Shown: positions 26,001-35,213, numbered from the stretch's first letter. The stretch is DNA of 64,000 nt from Fallopia convolvulus (GCA_964016875.1 OZ024734.1:53488622-53552621); one strand, 5' to 3'. The notes: generated from the sequence alone by a model not told the origin. Numbers and translations are program-made.

Positions 26001-28096
26001 TCTTCACGACCAAAACGCACCAAGTAGCACCCATTCGAAAGATCAAGGATTTGGTACCGTTGATCCGACCGCCACATATCCCTTATTTTCTTCTCCATAA
26101 TTTGAAACGCGACCGGATTTCCAAGGAGTTTGATAACCACCGACCATTTCCAAACCGAAGCAAGCGCATCCATAACTTCATCCGCAATTGAGATAGCGGG
26201 ATCTCCCTCTTCCCCGTTTGGGAAAAGAATTTGAATCTTACCCTCAAGAAAATTCTCATCTATAGATGTTCGTTGTTGAAAAGCACCTCCCACAACAACA
26301 TCTTTCCATGACCCTCTCGGATCAGGAGGATCTTCCGGAGGGCGCATCTTCATTGATTCCTCCAACGTATCATCATTCTCCATCATCACAGTAGCCGGCG
26401 TTCCCACCGGCGATAAAGGTTGCATACAATTAGTTCAGAAGAGAGCTTTTTTCCTTTATTCTATTTTGTTTAATAGCTGTATAATGATCTCCAGACTTTT
26501 TAACTCTCAAATCTCTAATAGTGCTTATCTTACACTACTCTTTTTGTTTATATATGATTTACGCAGTTATGTATTAGGAGAAATAACAATTTAAACAAAA
26601 GTGCTATTTAATAATAGAATTCATTTGTGAACAATAATAATTTTTGAAAAAAGTGCAAGTTTTTAATAAATCTTATGGAATTACAAATAAATGTATAATA
26701 TTATAATAATATATAGATATATTTTATATATAAATGTTGAGTACAAAAATATTCATTTCTTAAAAAAAATAAAATTTTATTGTGAGAGATAATGATAATA
26801 TATATTAAAAATGATAAAATATAATAAATAAATTTTTATTTGATCTTAGAATATTAATGAATATAAAAAAATCATTTATTGAATTTTTTTAAATATAATA
26901 AGTAAGAAATACTTTGTAATTCTAGTTGAATTTCTAAGAGTTATAATAAAACAATAAAAAGATAATTTCTAAAAAATCTAATAAGAGATATTGGTTTTAA
27001 TCCATTGATTTTCATGTCAGATTTTAACACTTAAAATTCTGAGCATATTGGTTTGGGTCATGTATTGACGAGTAGTTCATTTAATTATTATCTCATGTTA
27101 TCTTACTTTGTAGTGGTGATCGTGACATTTCTGTGCCTCTCGTGGCTACCGAGTCTTGGATAAAATCCCTCAACCTGACAGTAGAAGAAAAATGGCGGCC
27201 ATGGTTTGTAGATGGCCAAGTCGCGGGGTAAGATGATTGTCTAAACCGATTGGTTTATACAAGTTTATGAGTTACTCCTTCTATTATCAATTGATTTTGG
27301 GTTATTAAAATCCCATTGAGTTGTATGCCGAGTTTGTAATTGGTCTCATCTCCCTGATGAGAAGTGGTATCAGAGTTGATAGTTTGACTTACATGAGTAG
27401 TTTGATATTGTGAGGAAATCTCGTTGTTGTTTCTTTTCTATTATATTTATGTTGGGGTTCAATTGTGGTCCCATGTTATAAAATTGGAAGATACATGTCT
27501 AGTATATAAGTTTATGAGTTACTCCTTCTATTGGGTTTTATGTCGAGTTTGACAGTTGGGCCTGTCTCCCTGATAAAAAGAGGTATTAAAGTTGATGGTT
27601 TGGCTTACAGACCAGGTTGGTCCATTGGTCAGGCCTATGAGAGATTCACAAGTGAATGAGAGATTTTTGGGGTTCAATTTTGAACCTCGGATAGGAAAAT
27701 CGGAAGATCATTGATCAGTATATAAGACCAGAAATTACTCCTATTTTTTATTGGTTCTGGGATAGAAGCTTATTGGAGTTGTATGTTGAGCTTGGCAGTT
27801 GGGCTCGTTTCTTCTATAACAATATATTAACTAGTTAGAAGTTTTTTTTTACAGGTATACAGAGAAATATTACACATCGGAAAATGGTTATGAACTAGTA
27901 TTGGCCACTGTGAAGGTATTTAATAATACTAGTCTCATGTTGAGCTTGTATATGCCCATATTAATTTCCAAAAAAATGTTTTTAACTTTGAAAAATTTCA
28001 TGTGTGATGCAGGGGGCGGGTCACATTGTTCAATATTACAACCCAAGGGTATGTTCTCACTTGTTCAAGAGATGGGTGCATTGGTATCCTGTGTGA
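7333..28096 (+). CDS. SCPL-2: serine carboxypeptidase-like protein (probable acyltransferase clade)
   Basis: Exons: 7333-7478, 7589-7725, 8056-8132, 8415-8537, 10717-10819, 17960-17997, 18081-18182, 19017-19103, 19211-19315, 19709-19780, 20208-20329, 27114-27227, 27855-27915, 28013-28096. They join in phase to about 456 residues, the usual family length, ending in TGA. Residues 1-30 are a signal peptide (secretory pathway or vacuole). Visible motifs are WLAGGPGCSG (oxyanion loop), VDSPVGTGFSY, IAGDSYGG with the nucleophile Ser in exon 5, GDRDISVP with the Asp in exon 12 and GAGHIV with the His in exon 14, so the triad is complete. In the family, GDSY-G and the missing Asn of the NGGPGCSS loop mark glucose-ester-dependent acyltransferases, while peptidases have ESYAG and NGGPG. 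Role and substrate are inference. Introns 5 and 11 hold a Copia and a LINE, so a long primary transcript is needed. All splice sites I checked are GT-AG. Confidence 0.88.
8703..9240 (-). mobile_element. Helitron 3' end remnant in SCPL-2 intron 4
   Basis: Read on the minus strand, a hairpin of the GTCGTGC/GCACGAC type followed about 11 nt later by terminal CTAG (8703-8706) matches the 3' ends of the two Helitrons at 18369-18960 and 40572-42226. The 5' end was not found, so the extent to about 9240 is only a limit set by the next repeat. Confidence 0.6.
9245..10060. repeat. Cluster of Stowaway-like MITE ends
   Basis: Several ends of the TACTCCnTCCGT type occur (near 9249, 9457, 9880 reversed and 10018). 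Internal blocks such as GGGTTAGAGTACACAC appear twice (about 9588 and 9953), which suggests one MITE inserted inside another. I could not define clean pairs of termini for each copy. Confidence 0.5.
11160..11416. repeat. (TTTTTTTAA)n minisatellite
   Basis: Nearly 250 bp of a 9-base unit, seven T then two A, with only occasional length changes. It is part of the nested foldback element. Confidence 0.9.
11418..12175. repeat. Three tandem units of about 255-285 bp rich in TGAACT
   Basis: Each unit starts GCAAAAATCGAATTATTTTA (near 11416, 11671 and 11956) and contains seven or eight copies of AAAATTGAACT or AAAATGAACT spaced about 20-30 bp. Units end with a block containing TCATATTTAACG. It is a two-level repeat within the foldback element and does not code for protein. 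Confidence 0.85.
12621..15871 (-). pseudogene. Copia pol (degenerate) of the intron-5 element
   Basis: In order on the minus strand: aspartic protease (WYMDTGAS, near 15690), GAG-pre-integrase with the C-x2-C segment CQACQLGKH, integrase catalytic core (HSDLW, FLDDYSHF), a C-terminal integrase segment at 14198-14683, RT with LVANG, LDVKN and YVDD (13836-12900), and RNase H with an RTKHVELD segment (to 12621). It lies in at least five frames broken by stops. GC-rich filler near 14200-14300 (repeated GGAGCGCGACCGCGCTC-like words) sits in the hinge between integrase and RT. Confidence 0.85.
15712..16875 (-). pseudogene. Copia gag (degenerate) of the intron-5 element
   Basis: Gag begins at an ATG near 16875 just inside the primer-binding site. 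The first frame meets an early stop, and the rest is spread over frames at 16319-16642 and 15712-16164. The central part resembles the Copia gag UBN2-type region; the C-terminal part has Gly/Arg-rich repeats but no complete CCHC knuckle that I could read. It would have formed the particle coat. It is inactive because of frame breaks. Confidence 0.75.
17203..17959. other. Remainder of SCPL-2 intron 5
   Basis: AT-rich intron sequence between the Copia element and exon 6. No bounded repeat or coding motif was seen. Confidence 0.5.
18369..18960 (+). mobile_element. Non-autonomous Helitron in SCPL-2 intron 7
   Basis: It begins TCTACTATATATA after an A, ends ACTAG before a T, has no TIR and no target duplication, and carries a 3' hairpin GTCGTGC-ATG-GCACGAC (18932-18948) 12 nt before the end. 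Its first 230 bp match the 5' part of the minus-strand Helitron at 40572-42226. No Rep/helicase is encoded, so it depended on an autonomous relative. Confidence 0.88.
19390..19647. mobile_element. Stowaway-like MITE in SCPL-2 intron 9
   Basis: A 258-bp element with TA duplications on both sides and TIRs starting CTCCCTCCGTTTCTT and CTCCGTTTGTTTCTT; similarity of the two ends reaches about 35 bp. It is non-coding. SCPL-3 intron 9 lacks it, so it arrived after the duplication. Confidence 0.85.
20430..24546 (-). pseudogene. LINE-A ORF2: endonuclease, reverse transcriptase, RNase H
   Basis: It starts at an ATG near 24546 (MNLLMWNC, matching the ORF2 start of the second LINE). Order: AP-type endonuclease (VGGDFNC, SSDHNPLL), RT (RPISLCN, LDLEKAYDRL, GDPISPYLF, active-site FADD), zinc-finger RVT segment (CTLCDTDALEETYCHLFRDC) and a C-terminal RNase H (KINSDG, VIIESDSQ, ADRLASLAF). 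Two single-base losses in G runs, near 23080 and near 22632, split it into three frames. All catalytic motifs are intact in their own frames, so the breaks are recent or are sequencing errors in homopolymers. Confidence 0.88.
24588..26425 (-). pseudogene. LINE-A ORF1: DUF4283 / CCHC RNA-binding protein, one frame break
   Basis: Residues 1-280 contain the DUF4283-like fold (LEGKIQILFP, GPWTIFGRCLIVRSW) and a CCHC-type knuckle (CFDCGRFGHVKSGC, near 25660-25620), typical of plant L1 ORF1, which binds the element RNA. The frame from 26425 stops at 25262, while the natural C-terminal extension continues in another frame (25409 to 24588), so there is a frameshift near 25370-25410. The lysine-rich tail may bind nucleic acid. 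ORF2 follows after about 41 nt. Confidence 0.85.
27230..27850. repeat. Degenerate array of a short LTR-like repeat in SCPL-2 intron 12
   Basis: Three blocks of about 230-240 bp share the words GAGTTACTCCTTCTATT, a tract like TATGTCGAGTTTGACAGTTG, and GGTATCAGAG or GGTATTAAAG, which resembles a tRNA-Met primer-binding site. The same words occur in the miniature LTR element at 46553-46828 and in single copies near 8280, 40075, 48500 and 50530. These are probably old solo LTRs or copies of that family. Confidence 0.5.
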
Positions 28097-28918
28097 ATCA
28101 ATTAACTCCATACTTGTTCGGAATTAAGTTCAATTGGTGATTTGAAACAATGCAAAACAATCTTTCAAGGTGTGTTTGGTTTGCGAATATGAATAAATCA
28201 AGTATGGGTTTGGGGAATGAAAATTCGAGATTTATTGTGTGGTTTGTGAGTTTTAAAAATTAAAACCAATGCCTCATAACGACTAGGTATGGGTTCTTAT
28301 ACCCTTTCTTCTGCTCGGGTTTGGATCTCATCCCCACACTTTCACTATTCTTGTCTGAAATTGAATTTTTGTTCCTATTTTTATTTGCTTCTGAATCTAG
28401 TTCACAGATTTGTAATGTTGAATTTGCTTTGATTTTATTCTGTTTGATTTGAATTGTTTGATTTTTTTCCTACAAGCAAGTGGTAAGGGATTTGTTTGCT
28501 TTGGTTTGCTTTATTCTTATATGTTTTTTGACTTTATTCCTCCAAGTTTTTGGGTAAAAATTGGTATTCATTTTGTTCCTCCGGCGAATTCAAACTTGGA
28601 AGAATTCCAAGTCTAATTTCATATTAGAACATTACAAGGTCAATAAAATTGACATAGAATCTCTCCCTATTTTTTCTTCAACTCCCCAATTTTATCCCAA
28701 TAATTTATCAAACATAAAAAATTTCAAGTATGGGTTTCGAACCTTATACCAACTTAAATTGATACCTTATTCCAACCTCATACCCGAATTTATATCAAAC
28801 ACTCTCTTAAAGTGTTCATGATGATATTAGTTTGCATTCTTTGATTTGGCTATTATATGCACTATTTACAAGCCTCATTGATTCATGCTATGTGTAACAT
28901 GAATAGGCCCATTAATCA
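28097..28918. other. 3' flank of SCPL-2, no gene seen
   Basis: It contains the 3' UTR and AT-rich sequence. I found no coding motif; the 86-codon open frame at 28561-28821 has no recognisable feature. Confidence 0.5.
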
Positions 28919-29480
28919 TAGGGGTGTTCACGGGTCGAGTCGACCCGCGAACCAAAATTTCGACCCGCAATTTTTTTTACATTCGACCCGCGACTTGACC
29001 GTCGACCCGACCCACGGGTCACGGGTATAACGGGTCGGGTCGTGGGTCGATCCGCTTGACCCGTTTGACTAAGTCAATCGGGTCAAAACTAATTTTTTTT
29101 ACCAAAAAAATTAATTTTTAACCCAAAAAAATTAATTTTTAACCCAAAAAAATTAATTTTTAACATAAAAACATGCATTTTTTTTAAAAGAACCATCGGG
29201 TTTGCCGGTCGACCCGGAAATCCATCGATTTTTTATAAAAAAAGTTTGTACATTAATAAAATTATAAAAAATTTATATTTTTAAAAACTATTGCGGGTCG
29301 ACCCGCGACCCGCGCAGGTTTGACCCGACCCGACCCGCGACCCGTGCGGATTTGACCCGACCCGACCCGCGACCTGCAAAATAAAAAATTCGACCCGCGA
29401 CCTGACCCGCATGGGTCGCGGGTCGATCCGCAACCCGCAAATTACGGGTCGCGGGCGACCCGACCCGTCAAAATTATGGA
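28919..29480. mobile_element. hAT-like element remnant made of GACCCG repeats
   Basis: It starts TAGGGGTGTTCACGGGTCG, a typical hAT-type end. Both flanks are dense arrays of GACCCG and CGGGTC around a low-complexity core with three AAAAAATTAATTTTTAAC copies. The expected right terminus (TGAACACCCCTA) and an 8-bp duplication were not found, so the right end is lost or diverged. Open frames here are products of the repeat. Confidence 0.6.
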
Positions 29481-29799
29481 TGCCTTGTGTGTTTGCCATA
29501 GGTTGTGAGTTAGAGTCTCATAAGAGACATCCACTTCTTTTTGCCGAACAACAAATCCAATATATTTACCATTTCTCCTTTTTTATTTGCCTTAAAATAT
29601 ACCCAAAATTCATGTTATTACACTTTTATAAATTTAAAATTTCAACTAAATACCATTTATTCATTCATATAAAATAATTTTTATTTTTTCAAGTTTTATT
29701 TATTTAGATCAAAATTAAAATAAGTGTAACTCTTCACTTACTATGAACTCGGAATAATTAAAGTTTTTTATCCATTTATTAAAAAGAGCGGATATTACA

Positions 29800-30149
29800 A
29801 AATGTGCTATCCAAGAGAGACTAGGTATCCTCGCAAACAATTAATAAAAATCGTGCAACTCAAACGAGGCTTGTAAAGTTGCACCAAAAATCTTAAAATT
29901 CGTGATCCAAGCGAGGCATAGGATCGTCAGAAACAATCTATAAAAAGGGTGCAATTCAAGCGAGGCTTGGAGTTGTACCAAGACTCTTTAAAAATACGCG
30001 ATCCAAGCAAGGTTTGGGATCATCACACAATCAACAAGAAATGGTAAAACTCAAGCAAGGATTGGGGTTGCACCAAGTCTCTTTGAAAAATGAGCATACT
30101 AAGCAAGACTCGCGAATGCACATGAACATAAAAAATGTAATACAAGAAC
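29800..30149. repeat. Degenerate tandem repeat, unit about 95 bp
   Basis: Two alternating motifs recur: CAAGCGAGGCTTGG near GTTGCACCAA (about 29864, 29952, 30046) and GATCCAAGCGAGGC near GGATCGTC (about 29905, 30001). Similar words continue after the LTR element at 31162, so that element interrupted the array. It may be the non-coding part of an old Ty3-type element, which is inference. Confidence 0.55.
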
Positions 30150-31161
30150 TATTGAAAATATAATTATATTTTCCTTATTTATTCTAGGAATTATCTTTAG
30201 TCAAAGATATATTGTTAGGATTGTTATTTCTTCCCTTAATTCTATATTACTTATTATTCCATCAATGTATCTAGACACAAGTCTCTTGTATAAAGTTTGC
30301 TCATCAGTTCATTAATAAACACATCTTTCTACAAATCTTTATTTCTCCATTATGGTATCGGAGTATTTTGCCTAGAGGCATTTCGATCATCAACTTTTTT
30401 TTCTTCATGGATGCCGATGTGTAAAATCGGTCACCAACAATCACCACAAAATACTTCCGTTGCTTAAACAAAATCTCTCAGCCTTTGAACGTCTCCAACA
30501 AAACCGAGGGCGACTTTAACGAAGCAGGATTCGATTTGGGAGACTCGCACAAAAACTGAGATCTCCTCAGGGAGACTTGCACAAAAACCGAGATCTCCTC
30601 AGGGAGACACACAAAGCCGAGGTCTCCTCAGGGAGACTCACACAAAGCCGAGATCGCCTCAGGGACACTCACACAAAAACTGAGATCTCCTCCGAGCGAC
30701 TCACAAAAGCCGAGATCGCCTCCGGGCGACTCACACAAAGTCGAGATCGCCTCCGGGCGTCTCATACAAAACAGGGATCGCCTTCGGGCGTCTCATACAA
30801 AACCGAGATTGTCTTCGGGCATCTCATACAAAACCGGAATCGCATTTGTGTGTCTCATATAAAACCGAGATCGCCTTCGGCGTCTCAACAAAACCGAGAT
30901 CCACGATTTCAAGAGCTCTTACACAAGATTGGTCTTTCGGAAGAACGTCCATATTGAGGGAGGATATTGAAAATATAATTATATTTTCCTTATTTATTCT
31001 AGGAATTATCTTTAGTCAAAGATATTTTGTTAGGATTTTCTTCCCTTAATTCTAGATTACTTATTATTCCATCAACGTATCTAGACACAAACCTCTTGAA
31101 TAAAATTTGCTCATCAATACATTAATAAACACAGCTTTCTAGAAACTTTATTTCTCCAATA
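30150..31161 (+). mobile_element. TRIM-like Copia derivative with minisatellite core
   Basis: LTRs 30150-30352 (203 bp) and 30965-31161 (197 bp) start TATTGAAAATATAATTA and end CATTA or CAATA. A primer-binding site TGGTATCGGAG (30353-30363, tRNA-Met type) follows the first and a polypurine tract GAGGGAGGA (30956-30964) precedes the second. The 600-bp interior begins like a Copia leader and gag start, then consists of an array of about 36-bp units. No pol is present. No convincing target duplication was seen. Confidence 0.88.
30540..30925 (+). repeat. Minisatellite of about 36-bp units inside the TRIM-like element
   Basis: Around ten units of the form ACCGAGATCGCCT-CGGGCG-CTCACACAAA. The first units read TCAGGGAGAC and the later ones TCCGGGCGAC or TTCGGGCGTC, so the array changes gradually from left to right. 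A 126-codon frame crosses it, but the unit is a multiple of three and the frame is probably incidental. Confidence 0.85.
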
Positions 31162-33300
31162 ACTTGCATGTTCCGATCTAGAGTTGGGATCGGCATAGAA
31201 AAATATAAAACATGTGGGGCTCAAGCAGAGCCTAAGTAGAGACAAGTAAAATGCTCAAATCACGAGCATAAACCCATCCAGTGACTCGCTATCAGTCGTA
31301 AAAGCATACATAGCGAGTCATATTGTAGGATGGGTAAACAAATGCAAGAAGAAATATGGCGAACCATCCAAACAAAATATAATCGATAAAGGAAGAAACA
31401 AAAAGAAAAAATGAATATAGATAGAAATATTCACATCCACACAACCTGCTTAAAAGTCATCACAAGAAATATGCCCCATAAAAATATTGTTCATAAAAAA
31501 ATATTGGCATCCATTTTGCTTAAATTTTGAATTCAAACCCTCTTGTGGAGGCACCACATGATCATCCTCAGATGAGGGATTGTTGAAATTTGGGAGAGGG
31601 AGATTGTAGGAATTATTGACGACCTCATCATCGGCCGCTTTGAGAACATCGGGCTAAGTCAATTATTGATCATCAGTTTGACCCGTGCGATCTTCAAATT
31701 AATCCAAGAAATATTCCGACTCACTCTCAAGCTCCTCCTCTGGCTCGCCCATGTGCTTAATATTGTTGGGATTAAATAAAACTATGTGCAAGTCGATATC
31801 ACGATATTTGTAGACAACTTGTCTAACCCCGATATGACGCATAACCTAATGATATATGTTCATAGTATCTTCAAAAGAGTTTGTACATGTATTTATCAAT
31901 TTGAAGGTATGTCGACACAACCCTCTCGACCTCTTCGTTGAACTCTTTCACCCTCTTTTCAAGATGGGGATTCTCATCTTCAACTTTCTTTCTTGCATCA
32001 GAAAACTTGGAGCATGTTTCGTGAACCTCATTTTTGGGGCCCTCGACATCATCCTTGAGCCCCTTGGCTTGTGTTTGAAGCTCCGAAACTTTGGCCATTG
32101 ACTTCTCACTCTCTTGCTCGAGAACCAAGAGTTTCCATGTGTCAGCTTTGCGCGCTCACGAGCAGAGACGAACGTAGGATTTAACATTAGAGTGGGCGCA
32201 GTGTCACTAATTTTTTTAGTGGGTAAATTACCTTAATTTAACGTACTAATTTAACACTAAAGTTATCTTTTTTTATTTTTTTATTATTAAATTTACCCTA
32301 TTTTTATTATTTTTTATTTTTTAGGGCGGGCTGTGGTACGTCCCTGCTCACGGGCAAGGGCATTATCGATATTCTTGATACAACCAATGTTGAAATGAGC
32401 GAAGAAATAAGCAAGCAAAAGAAACGAGTGTAAGAACACAAAACGACATCAAAAAGGAAAAGAGAAAGAAAGAAATGTTGAAAGTGCGAGGTCACTACTC
32501 GATCACCATATTTGATATACTCTATGTAGGGTCTCTCAACATCAAAGTTCTTTGCCCATTACTTCTTTGTGTGGTATTAAGAAACCCTAATGTCATCGCA
32601 CATCTCATTAAAATGCCCCAGAAAGCTAAAGTCAATTTGTTGTGCGGGTGTTGATTCCACGAATTCCTGGTCTTCCACCCTAATTGTTATTCTAAGCATA
32701 GTGAAGTAGCAACCTCTTTCCCCTTGCACCACTCGAACTCAGTACCACCTTCTGAGACATGAGAGGGACAACCGAAACACGATCATCGAAGAGTCCTAGT
32801 TAAACGAGATGAGAGGCTCTTTGTCTGACACTAAAATCGGTATGAGCTCCATCCCTGGTGAACTCTCATGTGATCTATTAAAATGGGATCAGAATTGACC
32901 TCGGAATGCACGAGGGAGGCGGGATTGCAAACAGAAGGAAAGGGTGAAGAAAGCAACTCGACCGTTCTAAGAATCACTGGACTCACTTCTAGGAAAACTG
33001 GGACTCAAAGAAGACACGAAGAACCTATCCCAATCTTTGATGACTATCTCGTGTGCTACGTTAGATGGACAACTCTCATCGAACATACAAGGAAGAAAGA
33101 CCCAAGACACGAAAGTTGCGAGCACTTGAAAAAGGGGGAAAAAGAAAGAAAAACAAGGAAAAAGAAAAAAAATTGAGAGAGAAGTTTGGTTCGGTAAGGT
33201 AATGACCAGCATTATTTGAAAGTTAAAACAGTTGATTAAATTTCAGCAATTATTTATAAGCATTTTTAATATAATTATAAACTCTCCAATGAGAAAATTC
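31162..33300. other. Repeat-derived spacer, no confident gene
   Basis: Mostly decayed sequence. On the minus strand 31640-32130 reads as fragments of an acidic, coiled-coil protein resembling a retroelement gag-like polypeptide but with stops. T-rich sequence around 32220-32330 may be a MITE. The Lys/Glu-rich open frame at 32883-33176 looks like low-complexity shadow sequence. Confidence 0.45.
31871..32128 (-). pseudogene. Coiled-coil fragment, possibly a retroelement gag-like remnant
   Basis: An 85-codon open stretch with heptad-like Leu/Val spacing and many Glu/Lys residues (for example VSELQTQAKGLKDDVEG) ending in VVSTYLQ. Similar coiled-coil polypeptides occur in non-autonomous plant retroelements; that link is from memory and not tested. 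It has no clear start context or neighbours to support a host gene. Confidence 0.3.
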
Positions 33301-33348
33301 AGTATCAGAGAAGCTCAATGTCATTGCAAAGGGATTTATACCTATCAA

Positions 33349-33365
33349 TTTTTTTTTTGGTAAAC
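33349..33365 (-). mobile_element. Ultra-short LINE-type insertion (17 bp)
   Basis: Ten T then GGTAAAC, that is GTTTACC plus A10 on the minus strand, lies between two perfect copies of ATTTATACCTATCAA (33334-33348 and 33366-33380). This is the expected footprint of target-primed reverse transcription that aborted after 7 template bases. Confidence 0.8.
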
Positions 33366-33508
33366 ATTTATACCTATCAATGGTTTAGGGTAATGTCATT
33401 GCAAAGTTGATTAAATTTTTTTTTTGGTAAACAATTTTTTGTTATCCCAATAGATTTATAAAAACGCTCTCTTCTGCCTCGGGAGTCTCCTCCATCTTGT
33501 GACTTTTC

Positions 33509-35179
33509 ATGTCCGACACCATGATGGTGGTGGCCGGCTCTGGCCCCCCACCGCCACCTTCCCCTGTTCCCCCGGTCGTTCCCCCGGCTGCCCCGAACCC
33601 TCCACGCACGTGGAAGGATATGGTGACTAATGAGTCTGGCCACCATCGCCCAACCCTGGCTCCTGAATTCTTAAAGGGTAAAATCGACGTCTGCTTCCCT
33701 GGCGGCGAAACTAGCGACCCTGTGGTTACGATTGCCCCGGAAGTGCTTTCGGTCCTTGCGGAGGTGTGGAGATCTTCCCTCATTGTTAAAGTTCTTGGAA
33801 GTTTTGCCCCTTTCCATATAATGGAGAAAAAATTGCGGGAACTTTGGAGGCCAACCGGCAAGATGTTCCTGGCCGATCTTCCCAACGGTTATTACGTGGT
33901 TCGTTTCCAGACGGAGAGTGACTACTTCAAGGCTCTTACGGGAGGCCCCTGGACCATTTTTGGGCATTACCTCATCATCAAGTCTTGGTCCCCTGACTTT
34001 GATCCGGAAACCGACGTCATCACAACTTCTCCGGACTGGGTTAGGATTGCCAAGCTCCCCCTCGTGTTTTATGAGGAAGAGATTCTGATGAGGGTGGCGG
34101 CAGGAATAGGTAGACCTATTAAAGCTGATGTGCGTACACTTTTTTCCAACAGATGTAGGTTTGCTAGGGTCTGTGTGGAGCTCGATCTTACAAAGCCCCT
34201 TAAAGGAACAGTGACGATCAATGGTGCTAGGTATTTTCTCGAGTACGAAGGGCTACACCTCATATGTTTCAAATGTGGGAGGTACGACCATCTGGCGTCT
34301 CAGTGTCCGTTGGTTGTTCAAGGAGGAACAACTAACCCTAATGCGGACATTGGAGAATCCCCAGCGAACCATAACGACGTGCATGTTGATACGCCTCCTG
34401 TGGTGCCTTCCCCGAGCCCCGCCTGTTCTCTTCATGGGCCTTGGATGGAGGTTCCGCGGCGTAAGAGCCAGCCCAAAGGGAAGGGCAGAGGGGTCACCGG
34501 CAATGGGGGCTCAGAGAAGATTGACAATCGCTTCCACGCCCTCGGGGACCGTGACGGTGGAGCGGCTGCCCAACAAGAGGAGAGTGCCGTTAGCATGGGG
34601 AAAGGGAAATCAATTATGTTAGTGAATGAGTCCCAAGTAGGTGGGAGTGCAGGCGTGGCCTCGGGATCCGAAAATACTATGAACGTGATGACGGCGCCTC
34701 GTAACCGTGGAAGTGAGACTTTTACGTCAGGCCAGAATGAGGAAGGACAAACAGCAAATAGAAAGAAGGCCAATAAGAGAAATAAGCAAAAGAAACCTAG
34801 TGGATCCAAGAGAGAAATTCAGGATAAAGGCAATAAAGCCCGGTTGACCAATGGGCCGTCTAAAAGGCCCAGGAGCGTTGATGAGCCCCTCAGTTTTAAT
34901 CCCTATAGTGCTTCAACTAGTAGCGACATGGTTGGGCCTAATTTGGGCCCAGTTGCTACTTCTCAGTCCAATCTACATGGGAACAATTCTGATTTGATGA
35001 AGCAGGGGGAGGTTGTGCATTTGGAGGAATCCATCTTGGCTGTGGCAAATAACACGATCGCAGACGTGAAAAACCAAATTGAGGCCGCTGAGCGGGGAAA
35101 TTCGAACCCAACGCCTAATCCCATCGGGGATTCGATGCAAGAGGATGTGATTGACGCTAATGCAACCCAACAGCATTAG
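33509..35179 (+). CDS. LINE-B ORF1: DUF4283 / CCHC RNA-binding protein
   Basis: An intact 556-residue frame. N-terminal Pro-rich stretch (residues 11-34), DUF4283-like domain (about 50-200; LKGKIDVCFP, GGPWTIFGHYLIIKSW), CCHC-type knuckle (CFKCGRYDHLASQC, about 252-265), then a Gly/Ser/Lys-rich tail with basic clusters. It would bind LINE RNA. The ATG was chosen because the 5' leader then matches LINE-A in length. It remains open while the ORF2 beside it is destroyed, which may reflect age or chance. Confidence 0.85.
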   Translation: MSDTMMVVAGSGPPPPPSPVPPVVPPAAPNPPRTWKDMVTNESGHHRPTLAPEFLKGKIDVCFPGGETSDPVVTIAPEVLSVLAEVWRSSLIVKVLGSFAPFHIMEKKLRELWRPTGKMFLADLPNGYYVVRFQTESDYFKALTGGPWTIFGHYLIIKSWSPDFDPETDVITTSPDWVRIAKLPLVFYEEEILMRVAAGIGRPIKADVRTLFSNRCRFARVCVELDLTKPLKGTVTINGARYFLEYEGLHLICFKCGRYDHLASQCPLVVQGGTTNPNADIGESPANHNDVHVDTPPVVPSPSPACSLHGPWMEVPRRKSQPKGKGRGVTGNGGSEKIDNRFHALGDRDGGAAAQQEESAVSMGKGKSIMLVNESQVGGSAGVASGSENTMNVMTAPRNRGSETFTSGQNEEGQTANRKKANKRNKQKKPSGSKREIQDKGNKARLTNGPSKRPRSVDEPLSFNPYSASTSSDMVGPNLGPVATSQSNLHGNNSDLMKQGEVVHLEESILAVANNTIADVKNQIEAAERGNSNPTPNPIGDSMQEDVIDANATQQH

Positions 35180-35213
35180 GGGTGTGTAGTTTCACCGATT
35201 ATTTAGTATCCCT

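Larger units (their letters stand above)
20357..26499 (-). mobile_element. Near full-length plant L1-type LINE (LINE-A) in SCPL-2 intron 11
   Basis: About 6.1 kb, antisense to the host gene, with a 3' poly(A) (T run just after 20356) preceded by TTCTACG. The sequence TTAACTCTCTAATCT (20342-20356) recurs as TTAACTCTCAAATCT at 26500-26514, a 14/15 match and a credible target duplication that defines a 5' leader of about 75 bp before ORF1. It contains ORF1 and ORF2 with a few single-base frame breaks. Little 5' truncation is unusual for LINE copies and implies a recent insertion from an active source. Confidence 0.9.

Noticed and set aside
30540..30925. CRISPR-like spaced repeats
   Set aside because: Units are contiguous, diverge gradually, have no unique spacers and lie inside an LTR element of a plant genome.
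30577..30957. 126-codon protein across the minisatellite
   Set aside because: The frame follows from a repeat unit that is a multiple of three; no start context or domain.
33442..33967. Minus-strand open frames opposite LINE-B ORF1
   Set aside because: Shadow frames of a GC-rich coding region; the plus frame has DUF4283 and CCHC motifs.
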